Part shown: positions 46,409-54,861 of the stretch, piece by piece | Layout of the letters: each line of letters starts with the position of its first letter | Position numbering within the stretch: the first letter of the stretch is position 1 | Assembly (NCBI GenBank): GCA_900315265.1 | Contig: OMYN01000003.1 | Location: 79,019 to 143,018, forward strand | Origin: an uncultured Eubacteriales bacterium | Lineage (GTDB): Bacteria; Bacillota; Clostridia; Lachnospirales; Bianqueaceae | Reading direction: 5' to 3' | DNA: 64,000 nt | Notes under the pieces: model-generated | Seen by the model: the letters and a program-made list of their open reading frames with translations, nothing else | The model's database searches: none | What the model was told of the DNA's origin: nothing | Translations under genes and position numbers: made by a program

Positions 46409-48979
46409 TTAATCGGCAGCAGGGCTGTAGCAGAAATGCCAGGTCCCGGCTCCGACGGTATGGTCCGGGCCAAGATCTTTGTAAGCGCTCTCCGGAGCTT
46501 TCTCAAGCTCAATGACAGCGCTGCATCCGAACGGTACGGTCAAAGTAATATCGGCAGTCTTACCGTCAAAAGCCCACTCAGACTTCCACAGGCCGCTGGC
46601 ACTCTTGAGTTCCGCCTTCATCCGTTTCATACGAGCGTCCAGTACCGGATGATATTGGATCTTCTTATAAGCGACGGAATCATCTGCCTGATCGAGTCCG
46701 GCTGCCCACCGCCAGATCCACTCCGCAATGGAACCGTAAGCGTAGTGGTTAAGGCTGTTCATAGTCAGGTCGGAAAGCTTTCCGTCAGGAAGCACTGCGT
46801 TCCAGCGCTCCCAGATGGTAGTCGCCCCGTTATTGACCTCATACAGCCATCCCGGATAGTCCTCGTTAAAGAGAAGATCATAAGCTTTCGCGGAAAATCC
46901 ATACTTGGACAAAAGCAGATTCAGGATAGGAGTACCGATGAAACCGGTCTTCAGTTTACCGCTGCTCCACTTGAACTGTTTTTTCAAGCCCTCTATAGCC
47001 GGCTTGGGATCGGGCCACAGGCCCTGCCACAAGGTCACCAGATAGCCGGTCTGGGTATCGACGGCACACCGCCCGTTAGGCGTGTAATATTCCTGACGGA
47101 TATAGGTCAGGATCCGGTCAGCCAGTTCTTCGTAGTGTTCCTTATCCTCTTCTCTGCCCAGTACAGCGGCTGCTTTGGCGGTCAGACGGGTACTGTACAG
47201 AAAATAGGTTTCCGCAAGAAAGCCCCCGTCCGTTGCTCCTAAAGGTGACGGATAAGGATACGGTCCGTCCAGGGCCAGCCAGTCGCCGAAATGGAACTGA
47301 TCACGCCACTTGTGTCCGTCTTTTTCCAGCCGGTCTACGTAATCGACCCAGCCTTTCATGCCGTCGAAACTGTCCTCAAGGAACTGTTTATCGCCGTAAT
47401 TTTCATATACTTTCCAGGGAATAATAGTGGCGGCGTCGGCCCAGGCACAGGCACTCCCCTGCATATGGAAGGAAGGGATCACGTGCGGGACCGCTCCGTC
47501 TCTTACTTTCTGCTCCTGATTCATATCGTAGATATATTTGCGATAGAAAGGCTCTGTATACAAGAACAGAGAAGCCGTCGGGCAGAAGACTTCCGCGTCG
47601 CCGGTCCAGCCCATACGCTCATCCCTCTGCGGACAGTCGGTGGGAACATCCACAAAATTATCCCGCTGGCCCCATTGAACGTTTGATAAAAGCTGGTTGA
47701 TCTTACGATTGCCTGTCTTGATCGTACCGATCTGATCCAGATCCGACCAAAGGGCAAGTCCCGTAAAATCATCCCTGCCTATCTGTTCCAGACCTTCTAC
47801 CTTCACATAACGGTAGCCGTAGAAGGTAAAGGAGGGACGGATGACCGCGGGCTCCTTTTCATCCCTTTCAGAAGCCGTATAGAAGAATTCCGCCTTGGCA
47901 GAACGCAGGTTCAGATTAAAGAAATTACCGTCCTGAAGGATCTCACCGAACTGAAGATGCAGTGTCTGCCCTTTCTTCAGGTCAGCCTTAATCTCAAAAA
48001 TACCGGTGATCTCCTGACCAAGGTCCAGCACCAGCTCTCCGGCAGGAGTATGAATGATCTCTTTCGGTTTGAACTTTTTCTGAACGACGACCGGCACACT
48101 GAGACGGTCCATCAGGCGGAGGCGGTAGTCCTTTTCGCCCTGGGGAGTCACAAAATACCGGGCTTTTTCCGGTTCAAGGTCCGGCAGATTCTGATCGACT
48201 TTTTCGCCGTCATAAATGTTGGAGAAGTAGGTCTTGCTGCGCAGGACCTTCCAGCTGGTGTCCGTACCGATCACATCTTCCGACCCATCCTGATAAGTCA
48301 GATGAACTTCGGCGATCAATGCCCATTTACTGCCGTAAGTGCCGTTAACTTTTTTAGGATCGAATCCGAAACGGCCCTTGAACCAGCCATTGCCCAGTTC
48401 TACAGCCAGCTCCGCTGTTTTGGACAGCTGTTTGGTGACGTCGTAAGTCTGCACCTGGAAGAAGGAATCATAATCATTGCAGTAGGGAGTCAGGTATTCG
48501 TTTCCTACCTTTTTCCCGTCGATACTTGCCTGGTACAGGCCCAGGCCGCAGATATAGAGGCGGGCCTTTCTGACCGGTTTTCTGACCTCAATGGTCTTGG
48601 TAAAGATCGGAAGGCGGCTTTCTTTGTTCGAGCAGGTAATAAAGCGGCCTTTCCAGGCCTCGTCCATTTTCCCGGTCTCGAACCAGTCGACCGGGCTTAC
48701 GGCTGTCTCGCCCGCATCGGTCATAGCCGTGATCTGGTAGAAATAGCGGGTCCTTGGACGAAGGGAAATATCTGCCCGAAAGGCAGCCGGATCCATATCG
48801 TCCAGAAGACCTGAATCATAGACCGGTTCGGACATTGTATCATCCAGAGCGATCTGCACCCTGCCCTTGGTCTGACACGTTCCTTTGGAATTTTCAATTA
48901 CATAAGAAAAAACAGGTTTATCCATCCGGAAGCCAAGAGGTTGTTTCAGATGGTCGACACGAACTGAAGCGATATCCAT
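46409..48979 (-). CDS. GH78 alpha-L-rhamnosidase
   Basis: This 856-residue enzyme belongs to glycoside hydrolase family 78, which releases terminal L-rhamnose from plant glycosides and polysaccharides. Beta-sandwich domains at the N-terminus contain QTYDVTKQL and the GNGWFKGRFGFD segment. The (alpha/alpha)6 catalytic domain starts near 430 with the hallmark DVPTDCPQRDERMGWTGDAEVF (shown in part: CPQRDERMGWTGDAE) and later FGDWLALDGP. No signal peptide is present, so it acts inside the cell on imported oligosaccharides or glycosides. I start at 48979 (MDIASVRVDH) with GGGAGGA upstream. It follows the NCS2-permease terminator and lacks an obvious promoter of its own. No sugar transporter or rhamnose-pathway gene is nearby. 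Confidence 0.9.
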   Translation of the reverse strand: MDIASVRVDHLKQPLGFRMDKPVFSYVIENSKGTCQTKGRVQIALDDTMSEPVYDSGLLDDMDPAAFRADISLRPRTRYFYQITAMTDAGETAVSPVDWFETGKMDEAWKGRFITCSNKESRLPIFTKTIEVRKPVRKARLYICGLGLYQASIDGKKVGNEYLTPYCNDYDSFFQVQTYDVTKQLSKTAELAVELGNGWFKGRFGFDPKKVNGTYGSKWALIAEVHLTYQDGSEDVIGTDTSWKVLRSKTYFSNIYDGEKVDQNLPDLEPEKARYFVTPQGEKDYRLRLMDRLSVPVVVQKKFKPKEIIHTPAGELVLDLGQEITGIFEIKADLKKGQTLHLQFGEILQDGNFFNLNLRSAKAEFFYTASERDEKEPAVIRPSFTFYGYRYVKVEGLEQIGRDDFTGLALWSDLDQIGTIKTGNRKINQLLSNVQWGQRDNFVDVPTDCPQRDERMGWTGDAEVFCPTASLFLYTEPFYRKYIYDMNQEQKVRDGAVPHVIPSFHMQGSACAWADAATIIPWKVYENYGDKQFLEDSFDGMKGWVDYVDRLEKDGHKWRDQFHFGDWLALDGPYPYPSPLGATDGGFLAETYFLYSTRLTAKAAAVLGREEDKEHYEELADRILTYIRQEYYTPNGRCAVDTQTGYLVTLWQGLWPDPKPAIEGLKKQFKWSSGKLKTGFIGTPILNLLLSKYGFSAKAYDLLFNEDYPGWLYEVNNGATTIWERWNAVLPDGKLSDLTMNSLNHYAYGSIAEWIWRWAAGLDQADDSVAYKKIQYHPVLDARMKRMKAELKSASGLWKSEWAFDGKTADITLTVPFGCSAVIELEKAPESAYKDLGPDHTVGAGTWHFCYSPAAD

Positions 48980-49000
48980 TTTGGATCCTCCCGCAGATAT

Positions 49001-49037
49001 AAAAATAGGTCTGTGCATATTGTAGCACAGACCTATT
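49001..49037 (-). terminator. Terminator of the NCS2 permease gene
   Basis: On the minus strand AATAGGTCTGTGC and GCACAGACCTATT form a perfect 13-bp stem with an 8-base loop, followed by T-rich sequence. It lies 40 bp after the permease stop. Confidence 0.9.
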
Positions 49038-49077
49038 GATTTTGGTAAAGAAGCTTTGTAAAGAATCGGATCTGCCG

Positions 49078-50433
49078 TCAGGCGATAAAGATGAAGTAAA
49101 GAATGAAGATAACCGCCAGCACATACATGACCGGATGGATCTTCTTGTGTTTACCGCATACCAGGTTGATGATGGTGTAGGAAATGATACCGAAGGCGAT
49201 ACCGGTGGAAATGCTGTAAGCGAACGGCATCATCAGGGCTGCCAGAATAGCCGGAACAGATTCGGTCACATCTTCATACTCGATCTTCAGCAGGGACTCG
49301 ATCATCAGGAAGCCGACGAACAGAAGCGCCGGGGCAACCGCAAAGGTCGGGATAGCCAGGAAGATGGGAGAGAAGAACAGGGCCAGGAGGAAGAAAGCAG
49401 CGGTCCACAGAGCTGTCAGACCGGTACGTCCGCCCTGAGCCACACCGGCGGCCGATTCAACATAAGTCGTGGTGGTAGAAGTACCTGCCATAGCGCCGAC
49501 GACCGTCGCGATGGCATCGGACAGAAGGGCCTGTTTGGAATGAGGAACGTCGCCGTTTTCGTCCAGCATGTTCGCTTTGGAAGCAACACCGATCAGGGTG
49601 CCCATGGTATCGAAGATATCAACGAACATGAAGGCAAACATAACGGTAAAGAGGTTCATCAGGAACTTGCCGGTGGACGGGAAGCTTGCGGTGATGGTCT
49701 TGAAATCAAAGCAGGCAAAACCGATGGTCTTGAGGCTGCTGGGAAGGGTGATGACGCCCTGAGGCAGCAGAGTCATAGCGCCGTTGTCGCCGCGCGGGTA
49801 CCATCCGATCAGCTGAGCCAGGATGCCCAGGATCCAGGTTGCGAAGATACCGATCAGGATATCTCCCTTAACATTTTTCTGGTGCAGGATGGCAATGATG
49901 ATGAATCCGACCAGAGCCAGGCAGGGACCTGCCGCAGTGATATCACCAAGCGTTACCAGCGTTGAGCTATCGGTAACGATCCCGGCATCCTGAAGGCCGA
50001 TGAAGGCAACGAAGAGGCCGATACCGCCTGCGATACCAAGTTTCAGGTTCTTGGGGATCGCACGTACCATTGCTTCACGAACAGGCAGGATGGTCAGGAT
50101 GATGAAGATGATACCTTCGACAAATACAGCCAGCAGAGCGAACTGCCAGGAGTATCCCATCGTCAGTACGACGGAATAGGTCAAATATGCGTTCAGACCC
50201 ATGCCGGGTGCCATGGCAAAAGGCAGATTGGCCAATAGCGCCATCAGGACCGTGCCGACGATCGAAGCGATGACCGTTGCGGTAAATACCTCACCGCCGG
50301 GCATGCCCGCTTCCGAAAGAATGCTGGGGTTTACGGCAAGGATATAGGCCATCGTCATGAAGGTCGTAAGTCCTGCTATAAACTCCGTCTTTGCATCTGT
50401 ACCATGCTCTTTGAGCTGAAACAGATCTTTCAT
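49078..50433 (-). CDS. NCS2-family purine permease (guanine/hypoxanthine type)
   Basis: A 451-residue membrane protein with about 12-14 hydrophobic segments of the AzgA/PbuG branch of the NCS2 family, which takes up hypoxanthine, guanine or adenine with protons. The signature AMAPGMGLNAYLTYSVV near 72-88 and the EFIAGLTTFMTMAYILAVNP start are typical of that branch. The SSTTTTYVESAAGVAQGGRTGL region (in part TTTTYVESAAG, near 300) is also characteristic. It stands alone, with its own promoter (50474-50502) and terminator (49001-49037). The leader is about 35 bases, too short for a purine riboswitch. GGGGGAAG precedes the ATG. The exact purine is unknown. Confidence 0.92.
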   Translation of the reverse strand: MKDLFQLKEHGTDAKTEFIAGLTTFMTMAYILAVNPSILSEAGMPGGEVFTATVIASIVGTVLMALLANLPFAMAPGMGLNAYLTYSVVLTMGYSWQFALLAVFVEGIIFIILTILPVREAMVRAIPKNLKLGIAGGIGLFVAFIGLQDAGIVTDSSTLVTLGDITAAGPCLALVGFIIIAILHQKNVKGDILIGIFATWILGILAQLIGWYPRGDNGAMTLLPQGVITLPSSLKTIGFACFDFKTITASFPSTGKFLMNLFTVMFAFMFVDIFDTMGTLIGVASKANMLDENGDVPHSKQALLSDAIATVVGAMAGTSTTTTYVESAAGVAQGGRTGLTALWTAAFFLLALFFSPIFLAIPTFAVAPALLFVGFLMIESLLKIEYEDVTESVPAILAALMMPFAYSISTGIAFGIISYTIINLVCGKHKKIHPVMYVLAVIFILYFIFIA

Positions 50434-50473
50434 GTTTTCTTCCCCCTTTTGAGGATATTTATGAATATCTTAA

Positions 50474-50502
50474 AGTTTACATAACTGCCTGTCAGGTGTC
50501 AA
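50474..50502 (-). promoter_or_regulatory. Promoter of the NCS2 permease
   Basis: TTGACA (50497-50502), 17-base spacer, TAAACT (50474-50479) on the minus strand. An 11-base palindrome TTGCGCCGCAA (50506-50516) lies just upstream of the -35. Confidence 0.75.
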
Positions 50503-50545
50503 GATTTGCGCCGCAATTTTTGAACAAATTGTAAACAAGAATGTA

Positions 50546-52783
50546 TTACTCGATCACTGTAAACTTTCTCTTCAAAAGTGGGGTATTGAGGCTGTCGGTA
50601 CCGATCGGAACGAACAGTCCCTCCCGGATCAGGTCCTGGCTGAGCTGAGACTGACGGATCACGCTCAGACGGCCTATCGACTCAAAGGGGATCGTAAGAC
50701 GGATGCTGGGAAGCCGGCTCAGGTCTTCATAACCATCTTCGTTGATGTCCGTCTTCCCTTCACCGGTGTCCTCCAAAGAGGACGGAGAAGAAGGCTCCTC
50801 TTCTTGGGAAGACGGCTGATCCGTCTGATCGTCAGACTGCTGTTTCGGAAGGTCGGCGTTCTCTTTTTGGTCTTTTCCCCTGCCATCCGCGGCAATTTTG
50901 TCATCCGGGGCAAACTGGCAGCTTCGCGCCAGCAGATCATTTTCGGAGGCCCCTACATCGAACAGGCTCCGTCCCAGAACGATCGAGGGGATACGGGAAG
51001 CCGTCAGAGCTTGGGGAAGGTCTTCCGGATCCGCTTCCTTATTCTGCATCCACTGACAGTACCAGTCCGTATTCATCGCTAAAACGGCTTCCGTCAGCGG
51101 GAGGCCCTTTACCGTATTGATGATCGTCGAAAGTTTCTCTTTGACCGCGTCCTCTTCTGTCTCTTCTTCCCGGCAGCTCATACCGGTGACTCTGCCCTCG
51201 TCGAAGGTCAGCTTCAGATCCGTCAGAGACATGCCCATGATGACAGATTTCTCAAGGTGTAAAAGGCCGTTAGTCAAATGAAGGTTTGGCTTGAAGACCA
51301 GATAGCCGCCGGGCAGAAGGCAGCTGTTGAGACTGGAATCGCAGGCGTTTTTCCATCCTTTGACGGTAAAGTCCAGGACCAGATCTGTCTCATTATCTCC
51401 TTTTCCTTCCAGATACAGTCCCTCTGCCCCTTCAAGGACGCCGAAAACATTGATCAGGCTCCTGCTAGAATCCATACGCTTTTCAGCCGCCGTTACATAA
51501 CGGTCGAACCGGCCGCTAAGCTTTTCAAGTTGATTAGGCTCCCCGGATTCTACAGAAGGCAGAAGAACGGTGACGCGGGCAATCGAAGTAAAATATCCAA
51601 GGTCATTGAAAGTTTCATGCTTTTGACGGACCATCTGCCGCTGAATGGACCGGGTCATTTCACTTATATAGCCTTCCGGCTTACGATGCAGTTCATTTTC
51701 GGCCGTCTGAGGCAAAGCAGGCTCAGGTTCGGCCGTTTCTTCCGATACAAGGGTGATCTGGCCGGCAAATCCCTGCAGCAGGGAAGTATTTTCTTCCGTC
51801 AGGGTGATCAGGATCTGAGCCCTTTGAGCAAGTTCGTCCTGTCCGAAGATACGGGCCAAATCATAACGGTGATCTTGAGCCACTTTGGGACTGAAAATAT
51901 GATCGATGTCCGGCCGGAGCATACCCTCATAGCCCTGCTGGTTCAAAACGGCTTCCACTTTCTTTGCCAGTCTCTCGCAGCCGAACGGATACAGGATCCT
52001 GACCAGGGTCTTCTCTTTTTGGGGATCCTTTTCCAAAGCCCCCTGAATGAAACTTTCTCCGGCAGCCTTTGCCATCCTCTCGATCCGGTCTTCGGGAAGA
52101 TTTTTGAAAAATTTCTGCCAGATCCGGGCCTTTGCCGGCACAGGCAGTCCCAGCGTATACAAATAGTACGGTTCGGTCAGATCTTCTCTGTCAAGGATGT
52201 CTTCGATATATCGATCCGACACATCCATGCGCTGATGAAAATCCATCTCCATACTCATGGACAGATTGTCCATGATAAACGAACGGTATAAAGAAATCAG
52301 CTCGTCGGCGCGGACCTGCTTTTTCAAAAGCAGGTGATGAAGCTGAAAATACAATTCGAATAATGGAAGCAGCATAAAGCGGCGGTGATAAAAAGCATGC
52401 GTGGCACCGCCGTGGAAAAGAGCGGCAAAAAGAGCCAGTACAGGTCCCAGTTCTTTACCGACCCAGGCCACCATATACTCGGGATTAGCATACGATTGGC
52501 TGTAACCATCCATCAGATCCCCGTACAGATCCTGCTGGATCCCGGTAAGGGCAGCCAAAGAGGCTGTCTGATAATAATCCGGCACCCATTTGCTTTCCAG
52601 TTTGGACAGGTTCAGAAGATAAGAAGCCTGAGCCTTGGAATACTGCATCATGCGGCTCCTGAAACTTTTATCCTTGCTGTCCGTCATATCCTGGGCAAAT
52701 TTTTCCAGCTGGGCTTTAATCTCCTGATATCTGGCTTCCTGGAGTCCGTTAAAGGCCTTGTAATATTCTGAATAGTCAAACAT
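50546..52783 (-). CDS. Divergent M29-aminopeptidase-like protein of unknown function
   Basis: This 745-residue protein has no signal peptide. Residues about 440-580 resemble the M29 (AmpS/aminopeptidase T) fold: GKGDNETDLVLDF, then LPGGYLVFKPNLHLTNG and LKLTFDEGRV. In active M29 enzymes the second segment is usually PGGE with a metal-binding glutamate; here it reads PGGY, and the later metal-binding histidines are not obvious, so it is probably not an active peptidase of the classical kind. The first 400 residues are helical with no recognised domain. A low-complexity serine/glutamate stretch (about 640-690) precedes a conserved-looking C-terminus (IRLTIPFESIGRLSVIRQSQ). It begins 37 bp after the tRNA-Gln terminator. 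The assignment to M29 is tentative. Confidence 0.55.
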   Translation of the reverse strand: MFDYSEYYKAFNGLQEARYQEIKAQLEKFAQDMTDSKDKSFRSRMMQYSKAQASYLLNLSKLESKWVPDYYQTASLAALTGIQQDLYGDLMDGYSQSYANPEYMVAWVGKELGPVLALFAALFHGGATHAFYHRRFMLLPLFELYFQLHHLLLKKQVRADELISLYRSFIMDNLSMSMEMDFHQRMDVSDRYIEDILDREDLTEPYYLYTLGLPVPAKARIWQKFFKNLPEDRIERMAKAAGESFIQGALEKDPQKEKTLVRILYPFGCERLAKKVEAVLNQQGYEGMLRPDIDHIFSPKVAQDHRYDLARIFGQDELAQRAQILITLTEENTSLLQGFAGQITLVSEETAEPEPALPQTAENELHRKPEGYISEMTRSIQRQMVRQKHETFNDLGYFTSIARVTVLLPSVESGEPNQLEKLSGRFDRYVTAAEKRMDSSRSLINVFGVLEGAEGLYLEGKGDNETDLVLDFTVKGWKNACDSSLNSCLLPGGYLVFKPNLHLTNGLLHLEKSVIMGMSLTDLKLTFDEGRVTGMSCREEETEEDAVKEKLSTIINTVKGLPLTEAVLAMNTDWYCQWMQNKEADPEDLPQALTASRIPSIVLGRSLFDVGASENDLLARSCQFAPDDKIAADGRGKDQKENADLPKQQSDDQTDQPSSQEEEPSSPSSLEDTGEGKTDINEDGYEDLSRLPSIRLTIPFESIGRLSVIRQSQLSQDLIREGLFVPIGTDSLNTPLLKRKFTVIE

Positions 52784-52819
52784 GATCGTATTAATCTCCG
52801 TTCTTCTCTTTAGTGCTAC

Positions 52820-52854
52820 AAAAAAAGAGCGTTACAAAACCTGTAACGCTCTTT
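52820..52854 (-). terminator. Terminator of the tRNA-Gln transcript
   Basis: On the minus strand AAAGAGCGTTACA and TGTAACGCTCTTT form a perfect 13-bp stem with a 5-base loop, followed by a T-run. It lies 4 bp past the tRNA. Confidence 0.93.
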
Positions 52855-52857
52855 CAG

Positions 52858-52929
52858 CTGGGCATGAAGGATTCGAACCTACGTATACTGGAGTCAGAGT
52901 CCAGTGCCTTACCGCTTGGCGAATGCCCA
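52858..52929 (-). tRNA. tRNA-Gln (CUG)
   Basis: The 72-base minus-strand sequence folds as a tRNA. The acceptor stem is TGGGCAT/ATGCCCA with discriminator G. The D arm is GCC...GGC, and the anticodon stem CTGGA/TCCAG holds the loop CTCTGAC, so the anticodon is CTG and the amino acid glutamine. The T arm has loop TTCGAAT. The T stem GTAGG/CCTTC contains one U-U mismatch. CCA is not encoded. It has its own promoter and terminator. A U1-A72 first pair is usual for glutamine tRNAs. Confidence 0.95.
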
Positions 52930-53018
52930 ATATACTGAGTAAAATCTCAGCTATGCCTTCGACATACCACGGATCAGCTGATGATCGATCCAATGTTCAT
53001 CTCGCAAGCACAATCGAT

Positions 53019-53047
53019 ATTATACTCAGAGCGTTAAAAAAAGTCAA
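53019..53047 (-). promoter_or_regulatory. Promoter of tRNA-Gln
   Basis: TTGACT (53042-53047), 17-base spacer, TATAAT (53019-53024) on the minus strand. It predicts an 80-base 5' leader before the tRNA, removed by processing. It sits directly after the stop of the membrane protein gene. Confidence 0.8.
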
Positions 53048-53055
53048 CGGTCTTT

Positions 53056-54228
53056 TCATTTTTTATAGTGATTTTTTTCACGTTCCCGGTAGGCCTTCTC
53101 CATCTCCGGGGTAATACGGGGAACGTGAACCGTGATCTCGGTATCATCTGAAGGATACCTGGTCTGGGACTGCGTCTGATCCGGCTGCTGGACAGGCAGC
53201 TGCTGCCGGCCCTTCCTTTTGGAGGGATAGATCAGGTTGTGAAGACGTTCCTTCCACTCAAGTTTTTTCCACTGACCGCTGTCGATGCCCAAAGCGGATG
53301 CCTCTGACTCGATCCGATCGCGTAACAGGCCGGCCTGATGAGCCCCGATATTGAAGACCCTGCACAATACGATCCGGCGGTGGTCGATCCGGACAGGTCC
53401 CGACTGGACTGCCTTGATATTGACCAAAGTAATATAAGGGCCGGTCTTACTGAGGCTGTGGCTGAAAGAAATAAGGGCAAATGACTCTTCGCCTTGTACC
53501 CGGTAGGCTTTCATTTCCTGTAAAGCCCCCAGAAGGGGCTTGGGATCTTTCCGTCTAAGTGCAGTAATGATCTGGCGGTAGTTTTCTACATAGGTGACCG
53601 TCCAGGTTTCACTGGAGGGGCTCCATTCCCTGTTGATTTCATCAAAAGGCCGCTGACTGCGTTTTTCAGCACGGTAAGGCGGAAGGATCAGCAGAAGCAG
53701 CAGTTCCAGGATCCAGAATAAAAGCAGCCAGACACCGTGTATCGTCTGCCGGCCGCTGCCTCCGACTCCAATGGGAAGGATCTCAAATAAACCTTGCATG
53801 ATCCGGTAAGGATGTGTCCACAAAGGGACGGGCCGGACAAACCACAGACGGATCAAGGCACTGAAAGAATCAAGGGCAGATGTCTGTTTATATACCTCGT
53901 TAGAACCATACTGCCACAGATCTTTGACCAGAGTGATATAAACGCCACGGCTGGCATAGTGAGCTGCCAGGAGAATGATCACGCTCAGGATCCTGACCAG
54001 GCGGTGGCGGCGGATCTTTGCCAGTCCGCTTAAAAAGACCAGCCACAGGCAAATCAAAAAAAGAGAAGCCGCCATTCCGATAAGGCGCAGGATCACGCCC
54101 GGAAAACTGCAAATAAACTGGCAGTAAGCGGACAGGACCATATAGGAACCGAAAAAGCCCAGCACGATATACAAAATCAGGCCCGGAACCGGAACTTTTC
54201 CGGATTCTTTATAGCTTTCATAGATCAT
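53056..54228 (-). CDS. Unknown membrane protein with cytoplasmic C-terminal domain
   Basis: I do not recognise this 390-residue protein. It has five or so hydrophobic helices in the first half (clear ones near 15-35, 45-68, 80-100 and 165-185) and a soluble C-terminal half of about 190 residues that is basic and glutamine/proline-rich towards its end. The ATG at 54228 (MIYESYKESG) is chosen because AAGGGGGTG lies upstream; an earlier TTG overlaps that site. It follows tadA by 39 bp as the last gene of the purB-to-tadA run and ends just before the tRNA promoter. No catalytic motif is evident, so no function is offered. Confidence 0.75.
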   Translation of the reverse strand: MIYESYKESGKVPVPGLILYIVLGFFGSYMVLSAYCQFICSFPGVILRLIGMAASLFLICLWLVFLSGLAKIRRHRLVRILSVIILLAAHYASRGVYITLVKDLWQYGSNEVYKQTSALDSFSALIRLWFVRPVPLWTHPYRIMQGLFEILPIGVGGSGRQTIHGVWLLLFWILELLLLLILPPYRAEKRSQRPFDEINREWSPSSETWTVTYVENYRQIITALRRKDPKPLLGALQEMKAYRVQGEESFALISFSHSLSKTGPYITLVNIKAVQSGPVRIDHRRIVLCRVFNIGAHQAGLLRDRIESEASALGIDSGQWKKLEWKERLHNLIYPSKRKGRQQLPVQQPDQTQSQTRYPSDDTEITVHVPRITPEMEKAYREREKNHYKK

Positions 54229-54267
54229 GATCCCACCCCCTTTCAATATGTATCGGTCGTGATGAAA

Positions 54268-54852
54268 TTATCCTTCCGCAAGGATCCCCTGTTCCGATCC
54301 CTCCTGGTCTTTATCCTGATCGGGGCTGTCGGAAGGAAGAGGTCCTTTATAACCGGTCTGATTCTTTGCGATCCGTAGATCTCTGAAAAAACGTTTCAGA
54401 AGCGCCGCACTCTCCTCAGCAAGGCACCCCCTATCCACACGGACCTGATGATTAAAGCGCTTATCTTCCAGCAGGTTCATGATCGAACCGGCGCATCCCG
54501 CCTTGGGATTCATGGCTCCGATCACCACCCGGTCGATCCGGGACTGGACCAGGGCACCCGCGCACATGGGACAGGGCTCCAATGTCACATACATAGTGCA
54601 GCCCTCCAGCCGCCAGTCGCCGACTTCCCGACAGGCCTGCTCAATAGCGCTGATTTCCGCGTGAGCCAGCGAACTTTTGCTGGTATTACGCAGATTACAT
54701 CCTCTTGCTATGATCCGGCCGTCTTTAACGATCACGGCCCCTATAGGGGTTTCATGGACATCGAAACTTTTCAGGGCTTCGGCAAGGGCTTCTTTCATCC
54801 ACTGGATATCCCGGTCGCTGAAGGGGCCGGGACCGATATCATTTACCTGCAT
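54268..54852 (-). CDS. tadA: tRNA-specific adenosine deaminase TadA
   Basis: TadA converts adenosine 34 to inosine in tRNA-Arg(ACG), widening codon reading. The 194-residue protein has the zinc deaminase core: HAEISAIEQA (H ligand and catalytic E) near 69-78 and PCPMCAGALVQSRID near 100 with the two cysteine ligands. The fold otherwise follows the family (PIGAVIVKDGRIIARGCN). The C-terminal tail of about 30 residues after FFRDLR is acidic and longer than usual. AAGGTG precedes the ATG. It lies 9 bp after the SpoVB-like gene. It has been annotated as nucleoside deaminase in some genomes, but the HAEI and PCPMC spacing is that of TadA. Confidence 0.95.
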   Translation of the reverse strand: MQVNDIGPGPFSDRDIQWMKEALAEALKSFDVHETPIGAVIVKDGRIIARGCNLRNTSKSSLAHAEISAIEQACREVGDWRLEGCTMYVTLEPCPMCAGALVQSRIDRVVIGAMNPKAGCAGSIMNLLEDKRFNHQVRVDRGCLAEESAALLKRFFRDLRIAKNQTGYKGPLPSDSPDQDKDQEGSEQGILAEG

Positions 54853-54861
54853 ACCGGCACC

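Noticed and set aside
50434..50545. Purine riboswitch upstream of the NCS2 permease
   Set aside because: The predicted leader is about 35 bases and contains no purine-aptamer conserved core.
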